From: Panagrolaimus kolymaensis
Lineage: Eukaryota > Nematoda > Chromadorea > Rhabditida > Panagrolaimidae
Direction of reading: 5' to 3'
Assembly (NCBI GenBank): GCA_028622995.1
Contig: JAJQJQ010000062.1
Coordinates: 868,001-932,000, forward strand
DNA length: 64,000 bases
Both the position numbers and the translations under genes were made by a program. This document shows positions 27,186-39,403 of the stretch, one piece after another (within the stretch, counting starts at the first letter, position 1; each line of letters starts with the position of its first letter). Under the pieces are notes generated by a model. That model did no database searches. It had not been told where the DNA came from and saw only the letters and a list, made by a program, of their open reading frames with translations.

Positions 27186-29012
27186 ATGGATGATGTTATT
27201 ACCAATCAACCCGTGGTTATTGACAATGGCTCTGGTATGATCAAAGCTGGTTTTGCTGGTGATGCAAGTCCCAAATGCAGATTTCACAATTATACTGGAC
27301 GACCAAAACATACAAGATGCATGGCTGGTGCTTTAGAAGGAGATGTCTTTATTGGTATGAATTTACTTTTGTCTCTCTTTTAATCATTTTCATTTTTTAG
27401 GTCAAAAATGTACTGACATGCGAGGACTGATGACTCTCAAATATCCTATGGAACATGGAATTATTACTGATTGGAATGAAATGGAACGGATTTGGTCGTA
27501 CATTTACTCTGGGGATGAACTAAAGGTTAGTCATCATTTCATGTTTTCGAAGTGCCTCATAAACAAAGATGTATCTCACACTCATATTTTGTCCATTTTT
27601 AGGCTAATCCAACTGAACATCCTGTCTTGTTAACTGAAGCGCCACTGAATCCTGCAAAAAATCGATTGAAAGCTGCTGAAATCTTCTTTGAAACATTCAA
27701 CGTTCCTGCATTCCATTGTCAAATGCAAGCTGTCTTGAGCCTTTACTCATGTGGACGAGTTACTGGAGTCGTGGTTGATTCAGGTGATGGAGTAACTCAT
27801 GTTGTTCCTGTATTTGAAGGATTTGCTATTGATCATGGGTATGTTTAATGTATTTCATTATTGATTTTTTACAATGTCTTTGTTTTAGGATTCAACGTAT
27901 TGATGTTGCTGGTCGAGATGTTACTCGCTATCTTCGTACTTTGTTAAAGAAAGAAGGATATAACTTCCACAAGACGCCTGAATTCGAAATTGTCCGAGAA
28001 ATTAAAGAAAAATGCTGCTTTTTATCAACTCAATCAATCAAAGAATCAAATGAATGTGACAAGGTTTGTTTCTTTCAACTTTTACACTGTTCTTTCGGGT
28101 ACTTTATCTTTTGGGAATCCCAAAGGTCGCTGTTACATACAGTGTTTGAGAAAATTTGCCTTATTAGAGATATCAAGTCTGTCGTTTTAGCTTAAACTTT
28201 ATCTTCAACCTGAACAACCAAACGTAAGCGCGTTAGAATAATTACTTGTTTTCCTCTTTTGAAAAGCTTTGTGCAACATCTTTCTTTTCTCCTTTATTTA
28301 CTTTTCACAGCATCCCTTTACGAGGGCATTGTAAACTAGCTACTCATGTATCAAAAAAGTTTTAACATTTCTGCGCATAAGCTTAAAAGGTTGCTTTTGA
28401 TGTAATCGGTTGAACTTCTTTATTTCTGATTGTTTTATCCTTTCGCTTTATGCTTTGAAGTCACTTTCAAAGACCTTATTTTAACTATTCTTTTGTTCTT
28501 TTATTGCTTGTTGTTGGAGTTTACTAATGCTTTCATTTTTAGATCATTTACAAACTTCCTGATAATCAAGAAATTGAACTTGGAATGTGTCGTAATCGTG
28601 CTCCAGAAGTGCTCTTCCGTCCTGAACTTATTGGTGCTGAATATGATGGTATTCCACAATGTATTTCTAATGCTATTGGTGTATGTTATCTTTTACTTAC
28701 TTATGGTTTTTGTTTTTCACAGTTATTCGTTTTCAGGCATGTGACATTGATCTTCGCAAAACTCTGTATTCCAATATCGTCTTGAGTGGTGGTTCAACGC
28801 TGTTCTCTGGTTTTGGTGATCGCTTATTAGCTGAAATGAAGAAACTTGCGCCGAAAGATTCAAAAGTTAGAATTGTTGCTCCTCAAGAACGTCTGCATGG
28901 CACATGGATTGGTGGCTCAATCCTCGCATCGTTGGATACGTTCAGAAAGATCTGGGTAACGAAAAAAGAATTTGAAGATGATCCAAAAGTAATTTTCCGT
29001 AAAACCTTTTAA
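27186..29012 (+). CDS. arp-1: Actin-related protein 1 (centractin, dynactin filament subunit)
   Basis: Exons 27186-27354, 27401-27525, 27603-27838, 27889-28063, 28191-28223, 28543-28680 and 28737-29012 join to 383 aa (human ACTR1A 376). Diagnostic stretches: [86 protein letters not shown], and the C-terminal VIFRKTF. These distinguish ARP1 from conventional actin (VFRKCF end) and from ARP2/3. Family role: forms the short filament of dynactin that docks dynein cargo. Exon 5 is a 33-nt microexon encoding [11 protein letters not shown]. Region 28001-28063 is more divergent than the rest of the protein. AATAAA at 29125. Confidence 0.96.
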
Positions 29013-29415
29013 TTTTATATGTTTTATTGCTTTTGTGTATTGTAAAGGCCATGCAATGACCTATGCCTATTGTATCTTATTATTTTTAATTCTTGTGTTT
29101 GATTTTACTTTGTAATTATTTGATAATAAATATTCTTGTTAACTTATTTTTTGCTTTGTTTTCTTTTTTTTTTCTTTTGTTAATAAACTGTTTTGAGAGC
29201 TTAGGAAGTTTGGTGGAAAGCATATTGAGTTAGCAGCACATTTACTTTCTTGTTAGCATGAACTAACAGGAAATAAGGAAGAGGAAGATTTAGCAATAGT
29301 GTGAAGGTCTTTTATTTGTTCATTTATTAGCTTTAAAACAATAATCTCATCACTTTTTTACATAACACATTGTAAGCGTTCTTTGGAAGGCGGCGGCGGT
29401 AAATTTTAATGAAGG
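29013..29415. other. Convergent 3' region
   Basis: Holds the 3' UTR and poly(A) signal of ARP1 and the 3' UTR of the opposite small membrane-protein gene. No other feature seen. Confidence 0.5.
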
Positions 29416-30115
29416 TTAAATTAATGCAGCATGTAAAAATGGAAGCATCATAACCAATAACAATAGCTGCTGGAATGACGACAAACAACAATAATTTGGA
29501 CTCGATGAAGCAGGAGATGAAGCTAAAAATGGTTTTCATTGTTTTTTTTATGTACTTTTTACACGTTTGAGAAAGCTCTTCTTACTCGATGTAACAATTA
29601 GCACTGGATCAACTCTATTTTCTTTTACTTCATCATCATTGCCTATAAAAAAAGGAGTAAATTCAAAAAATGAATGAACAGCAAACAGCGAGAATAAGCC
29701 TAGTTTAATGATTGCTTCGATTTCATTTTTTCTTGAGTAAAAAATTGTGTTATTAAAAAAACTTGCTTGATGAAATAACAGATATTCCATTTTGTTGGGT
29801 ATGAGAATTATGTGGAATTGGAATGGTTTCTTCTTTTTCAATTGTTTGAACTGGTGCATCCCATGATGCTAATGAAATTACTATAAAGGTGAAAATGTAA
29901 AATTTGGGTGGCTTTAAAAAAAAGGAAGTTTGAAGTTTGCTTCGAAATGTAAACAAAAAAGAGAAGAAGCATTTATTGAATTAAGAAAAATTCATTGATG
30001 CAGGTTTATGGATTCATAAATCAGTTAATTAATGGAAAGGGAATAAGGCGCTTATGTGAAACTTACCAATAAAAGATGAAAGTAAAAATATTGATAAAAT
30101 GTAAACTTTTGACAT
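29416..30115 (-). CDS. Small secreted, probably GPI-anchored protein
   Basis: Exons 30115-30067, 29880-29767, 29642-29556 and 29522-29416 join to 118 aa. The N-terminus (MSKVYILSIFLLSSFIG) is a signal peptide, the middle is polar and Ser/Asp/Glu-rich, and the last 22 residues are hydrophobic (LSSFQQLLLLVMMLPFLHA...) after a small-residue stretch SSPASSSP. This is the layout of a GPI-attachment signal. The intron 29643-29766 uses a GC donor in the strong context A|GCAAGT; no GT donor there preserves the frame. A single Cys (in the tail region) rules out a Ly6-type fold. No known family recognised. Confidence 0.6.
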
Positions 30116-31624
30116 TGCTGTTGCTTCTAAAGGAAAAGATGTAAATAAAATTAATACACGGCAAAAATAATAATAGCGAAACTCGTAATGATTCAAGAAA
30201 TATATTTGTTGTTATTATTAATTACTCTTGAAGAAGAAAATGAACGACGACGACAACAACAAAGAATGAATGAATGGAGATGCATGTGATCAGTTATTTG
30301 ATGTCATCGCACAAACTTATTTTTGGGGTGCAATAAACTAAAGTTAAAGGTATTTTCTATTTGGCAAATTATCAAACAAATTAATTTGTTTGTGTGTTTT
30401 TATAACTACGAACTGAAAAGTAAAAAATAAACAAATTTCGATAGAAAACTTTTTTTGAATTGAAGGAATCCAAAGTTGGAGGATGAGTAAAAAAAAACTG
30501 AATCAATCAATGGAAATGGAAATATCCTCCGCTTCTTTTTCTCTTTCTCTTTTTTTGGTGGCAGTGGGCTTCCTCAATTATTTCAAAATCCGATGGAATA
30601 AAAAAATTGTGGAGGGCTGAATGAAGCAGAAGGAAAGTCGGATGATGATGACACACGCATTTTATAAATATCCCCGTGTGTTTTTTTTTTCAAATCTGAA
30701 AACCCCCAAACTTTATGATGGAAGGAAGGAATGGAAAAATGGCAGAAGAAGAGGAGGAAAAAGGATTTATTTATGCGCGCGATAAAGCTTTCTTTTTGCG
30801 GTTTAAACTAAAAAATAAAATTCCTGCTTTTTCCATTTCAAATTTTTATTTTTAACCAAAAAATCCAAAAACAAGTTGAGCTGATTTTTTTGTTGTTTGT
30901 TATTGATTGTTGAAAGCCGTCAGAAAAACTTCATCGTTGAATTTGGTGGTGGCTTTTGTTTATTATTTATTTTCGAGATGAAAAAAGATGCATGTTAATT
31001 TTATGGTTTTTTGTGGATTGTTTTTTTGACAATTTATATTTTGTGTGGATTTATGAAAAACTATGAATGCGATTTACTGAAACAAATGTGAGTGAAAAAA
31101 ATTTGAAGGAGTCAAACATTTTCTTTGAAAAAATTTATGCAGCTTTGTTTTTTCTTTTGCTTTTTGAATATTTTGTTTATCAGAAAAAATAGTTAAAATG
31201 ATCCACTTTATTAATCAAAGCTATTATTTATTTACAACCCAAAGCGAAAGAAACCCATTTTTACAACAACAAAAAATTTAAAATAAAAGGCCCGTGAAAT
31301 TAAGTACCATTTTTACAATAATGAAGAAAAAAAAAATAAGAAAGATTATTGAATAAAAATAAAGCACTCATTGCACTAATAAACAACAACAAAAGCAACA
31401 CACATATTTTATTATACCAAAAAATACCAAAGTTAAAAAAAAATTAAGTTTTTTTTTGTTTCTGCAAAAAAAAAATACTTCACCCGTAAAAAAATAAATT
31501 TAAATATTATCACAGCTTTTTTTTGTTGCTATTATTTCCTAAGTATTTTTTTTATCATCCAAGTTTGAAAGATGCTGCGATCGATGATGAAGAAAAACCA
31601 ATGACCATCAATTTGAGCGAGCAA
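30116..31624. other. Intergenic, no supported gene
   Basis: AT-rich spacer with purine runs and short simple repeats. No exon-like segment found. Confidence 0.5.
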
Positions 31625-34600
31625 CTATGAAACCAAATTAGTTAATTTATCGATGGTTGAATTAAAATAAAGCTTTTGTTCTTCATTTAATCGTGCAATA
31701 ATGAAATGAGAATTAACATATATTTCTGTTAAAGCTTCCTTGCATTTTATGCAAAGTAATTGCCTTTGTTCGGCAGCAATATCCACTCCAATGTTTTGAG
31801 CATTTGAAGAAAGTCCCTGCCGAATGGGATCATATAATTGTGTTACAATTCCATTTAAAATATCCAAAGACACGTCAATAAAATTAGGATTTTTATGTGA
31901 AAATAAATTCCTCAATTCCGGTAATATTCTTGCAGCAAGTTTTAAATTGATTGGTTTTGAAACCATTTGTTGAAGTAAATGAACGAAAATTGTTTTATCT
32001 GGGAGATTTATGGATTCATCAAAAACTTCGTCTAAAAAAACTTTTTTTTGTTATTAGAAAATGTTGGGAATTTTACAATGTTTTTTCTGCTGAAAGTTTT
32101 GTAAAACAAAAATATTTTAGTTTTTATCATTTTTAGATTATTTTTCTCCTTAAAGCTGTCTGTCACTCACCTTCATTGCAATGCCTGGATATCAATACAG
32201 CTTTAACCTTTTGAATGCCCATTTTACGATTTTTTAATATTTTAATAAAATCATTTGTTGTTTGTTTCATATCTTCAAAGGTTTTTTCATTTTTATTTCG
32301 AATAATTGATTTTCCACGTGGAATTTGTTGTTGATGTTGGGTTGATCGAGAAACACCAGTGCTGCTTCCTCCTCCTCCTCCTCCTCCTCCAGTTGGAGGC
32401 TTTCCTGAGCCATGCCTTAATCGAGGATGCGATGATGACGATGTTGCAGCTCCTCCACTTTTTTGAATAACTGATGGCTCTAAAAAATCACTAATAATCA
32501 TAAGCCAAAAAAAATTTTTATGAGTGTACTTAAAAAAATGGGATTAATGAATATTTGTAATTTTAATCGACTAAGATTAAATATTTTTCCAAGTTTTAGA
32601 AGGCAAAATAATTACTTTGGGTAAGTTTCATATTTTTTTTATCTCTCTCCTTAAAATATTTCTGTATTTTTACCTTTTAATTTTCTTTCATTTCCACCAC
32701 CTCCACTATCATTCCTTTGAATGGTTGTATGAAGGGAATGAGTGCTGGATGATCGAGCCCTTAATGATCCTCCTCCACTCGTTGTTGGTTGGTGGTGTTG
32801 TTGTTGTGCAACAGCAGCAGCAGTAGCAACTGGAACACTTTTCTTTGGTGAAGTTGGAAGTAAATTTCTTGAACTTGAAGTTGATCGAGGAAGTTTACGA
32901 ATGAATGAGGAATTGGCATCAGTTTTTCTAGGCTCAAGTACCAACAATGCTCCAGCCATACTTTTTTCTTCTTTTATTGGAGTGGTTGTTGTTGCTGTCG
33001 TTGAAGTTGAATCGGATAAAGATGCTTCTTCAAAAGAGGTATTAAAATCTTCACTAGGCGAAGATAAAGTTGGGTTTATAGACGACGCTGCTTTATCGTC
33101 TACTGCTTCTCCTTCGGGTGACGCTAACAGGTGCTAAAAAAGAATGGAAGTTTAAAAATTATTTTTTGAACGTAAAACCATTAAAAAAAGTTTTCTATAA
33201 AGTCGAGAGAGAGACAAGGAAGAAAGGTCACCCTTAGCAACGAATACTAATAATAGCGGCGAAGAAGAAGAAAAAAGGTATTCCCTGCATTGTCATGTCA
33301 CAGACAAACAAAAAAAAAGGAAAATGAAAATTGCTCTTTCTTCCTGCTTCTTTTTTTGGGATAAAAAGGAACTCAAAAAAAAAAGTGACCATCAAAGGTT
33401 TCCTTTAAAATTGGATTGGAATAAAAAATATATATACTTTTGACAGATTACGACGGGGAAAAAAGAGCTCAAGAAAAAAAAGTGAAAGATAGCTGCTGCT
33501 TTTTTGAGGCAAGAATTTTTTTAGTTAGCGGAATTTTTGGTTTTTATAAAAGCATTGGAAATAGTTTAGCAACAAAAAAAACTTGCCTCAACTTGAATAG
33601 TTCGTAAACTTAAATTTCCATTTAATTTTGCATTCCTTGTAATTCCTAAATGCATAATTAATCCATCTTCATTTCGAATATCAAGTGTATCAACAACAAA
33701 ATTATCTGATTGTGATGATGGCATGGATGTTGTGGAAAATTGATTTTCACCATTTAAAGTCATTAATTTTGATTGCTTTGAAGCTGACCAAGAATGCTGG
33801 GATAAAACTTGAAAAGGTTCCCAATCAAATGCATATAATTTTTGATTGGTGCATGCAATAACAGCTTTACCAAAAGCTTCAAATAAAACTTTTTGGGGTT
33901 GGGATTCAAGTGGAAAACTTTGGGAAACGCATTCTCGAGTATCAATATCCCAAACTTTTATCATTCGATCATCCGTACAACCAAGCACCACACAATCTTC
34001 TGGGTGGCAATTTAGGTCATAAACCTGAAGAAAAAAATGGGTGCTATTAATAAAGCATATTTGAATGAATAAAAAAAATTTCAAAAAAAGTGATTTTAAG
34101 AAAAACCAAAATCCATTTTAAAGAGGTTAAGAAAAATTAATAAAAAGCATGCCTGATTTGTAGTTTTAATGGAATTAAATTCTGTATTCATTCGAACATC
34201 AAAAATAAATATATTATCTCCACCACAAAATAACATCATTGAATTAGGTGCATATGTGATACATCGATGTCGATAATCATTCCGCAAACATAAAACTTGT
34301 CCAGGATGTATTCGGCTATCAAATATTCTCATAGTTTTATCTGCTCCAACTGTGGCCCAAATATGTGGGGTTGAATTATTGCTACATATTCCTGTTATGG
34401 TATTTGTATGCTCAGTAAATTGTCGGACAACTTTGCCTTAAAAAAAGAAGAAGAGATTTAAAAAATGGGATATTTAATTGAAAGATTTTTATAAATAATG
34501 TATGTACCTCTTTCTAAATCCATTAAATCCACAATTTCTGATGCTAATGCAAGAAATCTTCCATTATTTGAAAGTTTCATAATCGTTGTTAAACTTCGCG

Positions 34601-34997
34601 GAGATGTTAAAGTCTAAAAAAATATTTCAAGCTTTAATTGTGAAAAATTAAAATGGTAAATGCTGGTGTCAAAGTAATTTTAGTAAATAAAACTATCATT
34701 TTTGCAAATACATAATTTGCTTCAAATAAAAAATGATTCAAACCAAACCATTTTGGAATGAAAGAAAGAAAAAATATGTATCCGTCGTTACATACCTTTG
34801 TTTGTCCAAAAGGATCATAACTAAAATATTCTAATGGATTTCCAACAATTATGGATTTATTTGAAGGTCCAATAACTCCACATTTTATCGCTGATGAAGA
34901 TGGAGGAGATAATACATGATTCCCTGAAGAAGAAGAAAAAAGGTTTTAATATTGCTTTTTCTAATGGAAAGAGAAAATCCTTACAAATCGTTTGCAT
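31625..34997 (-). CDS. Katanin p80 WD40-repeat subunit (KATNB1-like)
   Basis: Exons 34997-34985, 34923-34796, 34613-34508, 34436-34153, 34024-33587, 33133-32674, 32479-32171 and 32031-31625 join to 714 aa. The N-terminal half is a WD40 propeller (ATVGADKTMRIFD, GCTDDRMIKVWDID, ...YAFDWEPFQVL). The middle is low complexity with poly-Gly, Ser and Gln. The last about 180 residues are a con80 domain (DMKQTTNDFIKILKNRKMG, FIDVSLDILNGIV, KEALTEIY), which binds and targets the p60 AAA ATPase. Family role: microtubule severing and its targeting to centrosomes or meiotic spindle. The WD40 part is quite divergent and seems short. Two introns (34025-34152 and 33134-33586) appear GC-AG; for the second, a GT donor six bases upstream would also keep frame. 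The 13-nt first exon is the least certain part. Confidence 0.85.
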
Positions 34998-35796
34998 AAT
35001 CGTATTTGTTGATGATGCAAAAAATAAAAAAGTGAAATTTCGAGCTTGTTGAAAAATAAAATAATAATATAATAAACTTTTAAACAAAACAAAAAAGAAA
35101 GAAAAAGAATATCCAGCTTTCCCTTTTTAATTTCTTCTCTGTCGTCGTTGTCGTCGTCAAATATAAATACATACATATAAAAAACTAAAAAAATGCGCAA
35201 CAACCAAATAAAAGAAGAAAGAAAGAAAGATGAACGATCGATGGAGGAAATAACGACGAAACAACGACCTCGCTCGTCGCTTGTTGTCGTAGCTTTGCTT
35301 TTTTTTTTTTACAATGATGCGTCGTCGCGATGGTTGGTGGTGGTGGTTCTCCAATATTTTTTATTCTTCCTTTCTCTTTACTTTTTCTTTCCAACAACCA
35401 CCAACTTTGGTTTTATTGTTGATTGTTGTTGTTGCTGCTGGCAAAAGATGATTCAATATTTATGCTAGTAGCTAGTAGTTAGTACATACTTCCTTCTCTT
35501 CCATCAACATGGCAAGTAAGAAGTAAGCCCTTTCACTTATTGGTGGATGAAAAATTTTAACGAAAAAGAAAAGCGAGCATCTCCTGCTGTGAGCGTTTTT
35601 CAGTTGTGAATTGCGTCTCTTCGTAAAGAAACATTATTCCTTTGAGAGTTCCTCAAGATAAGATTTTAACTGCATTCAAAATTATGATTAAATCAAACAG
35701 AAAAACAAAATTAAAACAAGACTTTATTTAACAAAATAATAAACAAACAAAAAATGCAAAAAATTACAATATCAAAACATAAAAGAAATAACAAAA
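34998..35796. other. Spacer between katanin p80 and CSTF1
   Basis: Contains trinucleotide-like runs (GTCGTC, GTTGTT, GCTGCTG) that open long frames on both strands without conserved motifs. Probably the upstream region of katanin p80 and the 3' UTR of CSTF1. Confidence 0.45.
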
Positions 35797-37358
35797 TTAC
35801 AATTTTTTGTACCAGAATCTGGCTTTGCAATCATCGGAACATGTGATAAATGCAGGAGATGTCCTTGAATGGACGAAATCGCGAATAGGTGCTGTATGAC
35901 CAAGAGCGAGCAACCTTTTTCTATCACCAGTTCTTGATGCCCAGGTACATAAGCTACCAGATTTATCATCAGGTAGAAGAACTAAAACATCAACTGGTAA
36001 CGAAAAGAAAGAAAGTGAAAAGTAATAAAGCTACCATAATCTTCGTTATGATTGAAAGATGCGGGAGCAGAATAATCACTAAAACCAGATCCACCAGCAC
36101 CAGTATAAGCAACAATACATCGATTGGTAGAAAGTTCCCATAATTTGACACTGCAATCAGTTCCAGTTGTTAATATGTATTTAGCATTTCTTGTGAATCT
36201 AGCACTTCTTATTGGTACACCATCATGAGCACGAGTGAAAGTTTGAACGCAGCGATTTGATATACCATCCCAGATTTTGACATCGCCATCCAATGAACCA
36301 CTCACAGCAAGTTTAGCATTATCAGCATAACAGACATCAACCACAGCTCTTTCATGTTGATCCAAAGGATTTGATGACACGTAACATTGTTGAGTTTCGA
36401 TATTGTAAAGTCGAAGAGTTGGGTGATCAACAGCAACCAGTAAAAATTCTCCACCAGGATGAATTGCAAATGCACGAACAGGTTCAGTTTCACGTATTGA
36501 GCGCATGCAACGTTTCACTGCCATTTTGGAATAATCAAAAAATTTGATAGTTTTATCATGAGAGCCAGATATTAGTATTGCTTCACGAGAATGGAATGCC
36601 AAACAGCTAACTTCATCCATGTGATCATACAGAGTTCTAATTACAGGTTGAATCTGATCATCAGTAATATTTTCACCTCTAAAAATAACAGAGAATAATG
36701 AAAAATTCAAAGATAAAGCATCATTCACAACGGAGTAACTAAAAGCACATACCTCACTTCTCTTGCAATTATTTTTTCAATGTCATAAATTTTGATGGAA
36801 CAATCAGCAGATCCAATAGCAGCTAATGAACCTAAAAAGGTAACGAATGAATGAAAGAGTTGTTCAAGTGAAACCAAAATACGAACCATCAGTGTTGAAA
36901 GTTGCTGATCGACATGGTGCTTTATGAGTTGATAAAAAAACAGTTTCATATGAAGCAGGTTCAGGAGCTGTTGAAGCGACATCAGCATCGTATTCAAGAT
37001 CGAGTCCCATTGATTCAGCATTATACTAAAAACATAAAAAGAGGTAAAAGCAATCCATGAAGAAAAAAAAGCATGCATACTTTGAATAACGACTCTCCAT
37101 TTTCTTTTTCAGGTTCATCAGAAAATTGCTTTGCGATTGAGAATAAACGAAATAGTTTATCTGATGGAGCTGCATGCTCTTGAACCATTCCAATTTCTTC
37201 CGCCAGATTTGCAGCAACTTGACGATATCCATCATAAAAAAGTTGACTAAAAAATAAAGGTATATAAGTTTTTGATAACAAAAAAAAAGCGAAAAAGAAA
37301 CATACCCAATCACCAATTTATAAAGATATTCTCGATCTTTTATCTCTGATCTGTCCAT
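35797..37358 (-). CDS. cpf-1: Cleavage stimulation factor subunit 1 (CstF-50)
   Basis: Exons 37358-37306, 37246-37081, 37025-36887, 36831-36753, 36678-36035 and 35981-35797 give 421 aa (human 431). The N-terminal homodimerisation segment (DREYLYKLVIGQLFYDGY) precedes six to seven WD40 repeats, with hallmark pieces GSADCSIKIYDIEK, VIRTLYDHMDEVSCLAFH, HPTLRLYNIETQQCYVSSNP, DQHERAVVDVCY, KIWDGISNRC, YTGAGGSGFS and FITCSDDCKARFWYKKL at the end. Family role: nuclear pre-mRNA 3'-end cleavage and polyadenylation with CstF-64 and CstF-77. All introns are GT-AG. It is divergent from TRIAP1, whose ATG is 280 nt away. The symbol is the nematode name of the orthologue from memory. Confidence 0.96.
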
Positions 37359-37637
37359 AGCAATTAACAAAATATGAAGTTCAAGGTAAGCAGCAACGAC
37401 AAAATTTTGCTTGAAAAATAAAGGTAAGTTGAAGCTATTTTTTCTTTGAAATTTTTCAAAGTTGGAGTTGGAGTTCAGCGATTTTTGCAGCAAAAAAAAA
37501 AGCAGCCTCAATCGTTTACACACACTCTTGTAACGAACAATAATGGCTTACTTTTTTGCTGTTTGCTTCATTCAACTTTTTTCTCTTCTCTCTTCTTGTT
37601 GCTGCTTTTTTTTATTCAGCTGAATTAGAAATGTTCA

Positions 37638-38045
37638 ATGTCTGAAAGATATATGCCAAGTATCTTTCCAGAGTGCGACGAATTAAAGCAAGTAAGTTTA
37701 TTAACACCTTTATCATCTTTCCGTGAAACCTTCGTCTCTTACATCATCATCCACTTCATAATGCTTTTATTTTTTCAGATTTACGACAAGTGCTTTACTC
37801 AATTTTTTCAAAAATTTATTTCTCCTGATTATCGCCATAAACACGCCTCAAATCCCTGTGAAAGATTACACGAAGCTTATCGTGATTGTGTTGAACAAGT
37901 ATGATATCACTTTTTCTTTGTCAACTATTTAACCACATTATACTTTTAGCGCTTAGAAAAGAATCGTCCGTTCGAAATTGATCTTGAAGAAATAAGAAAA
38001 GAATATTTGAATACAGAAAACGATCGATTTGAAGAAAGAAAGTAA
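37638..38045 (+). CDS. TRIAP1/Mdm35-type twin CX9C intermembrane-space protein
   Basis: Exons 37638-37691, 37779-37898 and 37950-38045 give 89 aa. Two CX9C motifs are exact: CDELKQIYDKC and CERLHEAYRDC, the two disulfide-linked helices of a coiled-coil-helix-coiled-coil-helix fold. The intervening sequence (FTQFFQKFISPDYR) fits TRIAP1/Mdm35. Family role: imported by the MIA pathway, partners PRELI/Ups proteins to move phosphatidic acid across the intermembrane space. Its TAA at 38043 is only 5 nt from the MED10 ATG, implying a shared transcript. Confidence 0.93.
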
Positions 38046-38050
38046 AGAAA

Positions 38051-38588
38051 ATGGCTCCTGGAGAAGCAACATCGCCTGACGATCAAAAGTTTAATGAATT
38101 AGAACAAACGCTAGAACACTTTCAAGTAAGGTTGATTGATTGTTTGATTTATCTTATGACTTAAATTTTTAGGAAAATGCAAGACAAATGGGTGTTATAG
38201 TGTCTGAATTTACTCCTCGGAGTCAAGAACCTTTACTCAACAAAATTCATACTATGGTTCATGGATTAAGAGTATGTTTGGAATTTTCTTGTGAAGATGC
38301 TTTATGATAACTAACAACACCTTTCATTTTTAGGATCTTGATAAACTCAAAGACAAGTTCGTTGATGTTCGTGTTCCTGTTGAACTACTTGATTCCGTCG
38401 ATGAAGGCAAAAACCCTCAACTTTACACAAAAGAATTCCTTGAAAAAACCTTGAACAAGAATAAAGAAATCAATGGTAAAATTGAATTGTATAAGAAATT
38501 TCGGGCCAGCCTTATTCGTGAACTTGCTGAAGAACAACCTCAAACTATTATCAACTATGCCGAATATCGTTCCATGAAAGATTCATAA
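38051..38588 (+). CDS. mdt-10: Mediator complex subunit 10
   Basis: Exons 38051-38125, 38173-38271 and 38334-38588 give 142 aa. Family matches: FNELEQTLEHFQENARQMG near the N-terminus, then TMVHGLRDLDKLKDKF, VDVRVPVELLDSVDEGKNPQ, LYTKEFLEKTLNKNKEINGK and a C-terminal YAEYRSM. MED10 is a middle-module Mediator subunit linking transcription factors to RNA polymerase II. The ATG follows the TRIAP1 stop by 5 nt, and there is no polypyrimidine acceptor between them, so start choice or a dicistronic message needs thought. AATAAA at 38623. Confidence 0.95.
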
Positions 38589-38740
38589 ACTTTTTTTGTT
38601 CTTGTTTTCTTGTTTTTGTTTGAATAAAGTGTTTATAGCTTATTTGTGTTTGATTTTCTTGATTCTTGGTGCCTTTACCATCGCATATTTGTAAACTTTT
38701 TGCTTCTAGCTTTCGAGGGTTTGACCGGACTTTCTTTTAG
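38589..38740 (+). promoter_or_regulatory. Intercistronic region with trans-splice acceptor
   Basis: 152 nt between the MED10 stop and the MRPL43 ATG. It contains AATAAA at 38623-38628 and ends in TTTCTTTTAG directly abutting the ATG at 38741. A poly(A) signal followed about 110 nt later by an acceptor with a zero-length 5' UTR is the pattern of a nematode operon, resolved by polyadenylation plus spliced-leader addition. Confidence 0.6.
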
Positions 38741-39403
38741 ATGACTCACATTCATCGTTACTTGCATGCTCCTAAGAATGGATATACCGCTCAACTGATG
38801 AAATTTTGTCCTAATTTTCGTACTCTTCGACTTTCATGGACAGCGTATTCTCCAAAAAGTGCTGGAATGGAAGAATTTGTTGACGAATATTTGCCTCATA
38901 TTAGGTATGTTTTTTCTTGTCTTTTTGCTTTAAAGTTTATTGTTGTTTGTTTTTTAGAGAAAACAATCCTCAAATAAGGTTCTTCTTGGAAAGATCGCAT
39001 AAGGTATCTTGTTTCGTTTGCTGCACAACTGCTATTGTATTATCGTTTTATAGGAATGGGATCCATGGGTCGTTGGGCAATTTCAATGGAATAGAGAAAG
39101 AAAACGTCGTGTTGATTTCAAGACAAAACATCAAATTCTAGCTCTTATCGAAGAAATGGCAATTGGTGGAGATTATCGTGAAGGAAAAAGACGTTGTGTT
39201 CAAAAGCGTTTACGTAAGTGATGTTTCTATTGTAATCACAACTAATGGATTAATTTTTAGCTCGTGGACAAGAAATATGGGATACTGAAACAATGGGTCA
39301 TGATGTCTTCAAAATTTTAAGCAAATGGAAAGGAGACCCAGAAGATCCTGATGAAATCACAGTTCAAACTCATCCACACTTTGTTCATCGCAAATATAAT
39401 TAG
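38741..39403 (+). CDS. mrpl-43: Mitochondrial large-subunit ribosomal protein mL43
   Basis: Exons 38741-38904, 38959-39003, 39054-39214 and 39261-39403 give 170 aa. The sequence shows the L51/S25/CI-B8 thioredoxin-like domain: NGYTAQLMKFCPNFRTLRLSW, GMEEFVDEYLPHIRENNPQI, FFLERSHKEWDPWVVGQF, and a C-terminal extension. Family role: structural protein of the mitochondrial 39S subunit. The ATG sits directly on a splice acceptor, so the mature mRNA probably begins with a spliced leader. Confidence 0.92.

Noticed and set aside
29333..29539. Alternative reading of the last exon of the small GPI-like gene ending in RRRLPKNAYN
   Set aside because: The donor at 29554-29555 leaves phase 1, which selects the other frame with a short hydrophobic tail.
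35185..35468. Overlapping frames on both strands rich in Arg/Ser/Val
   Set aside because: They come from GTCGTC and GTTGTT simple repeats between katanin p80 and CSTF1.
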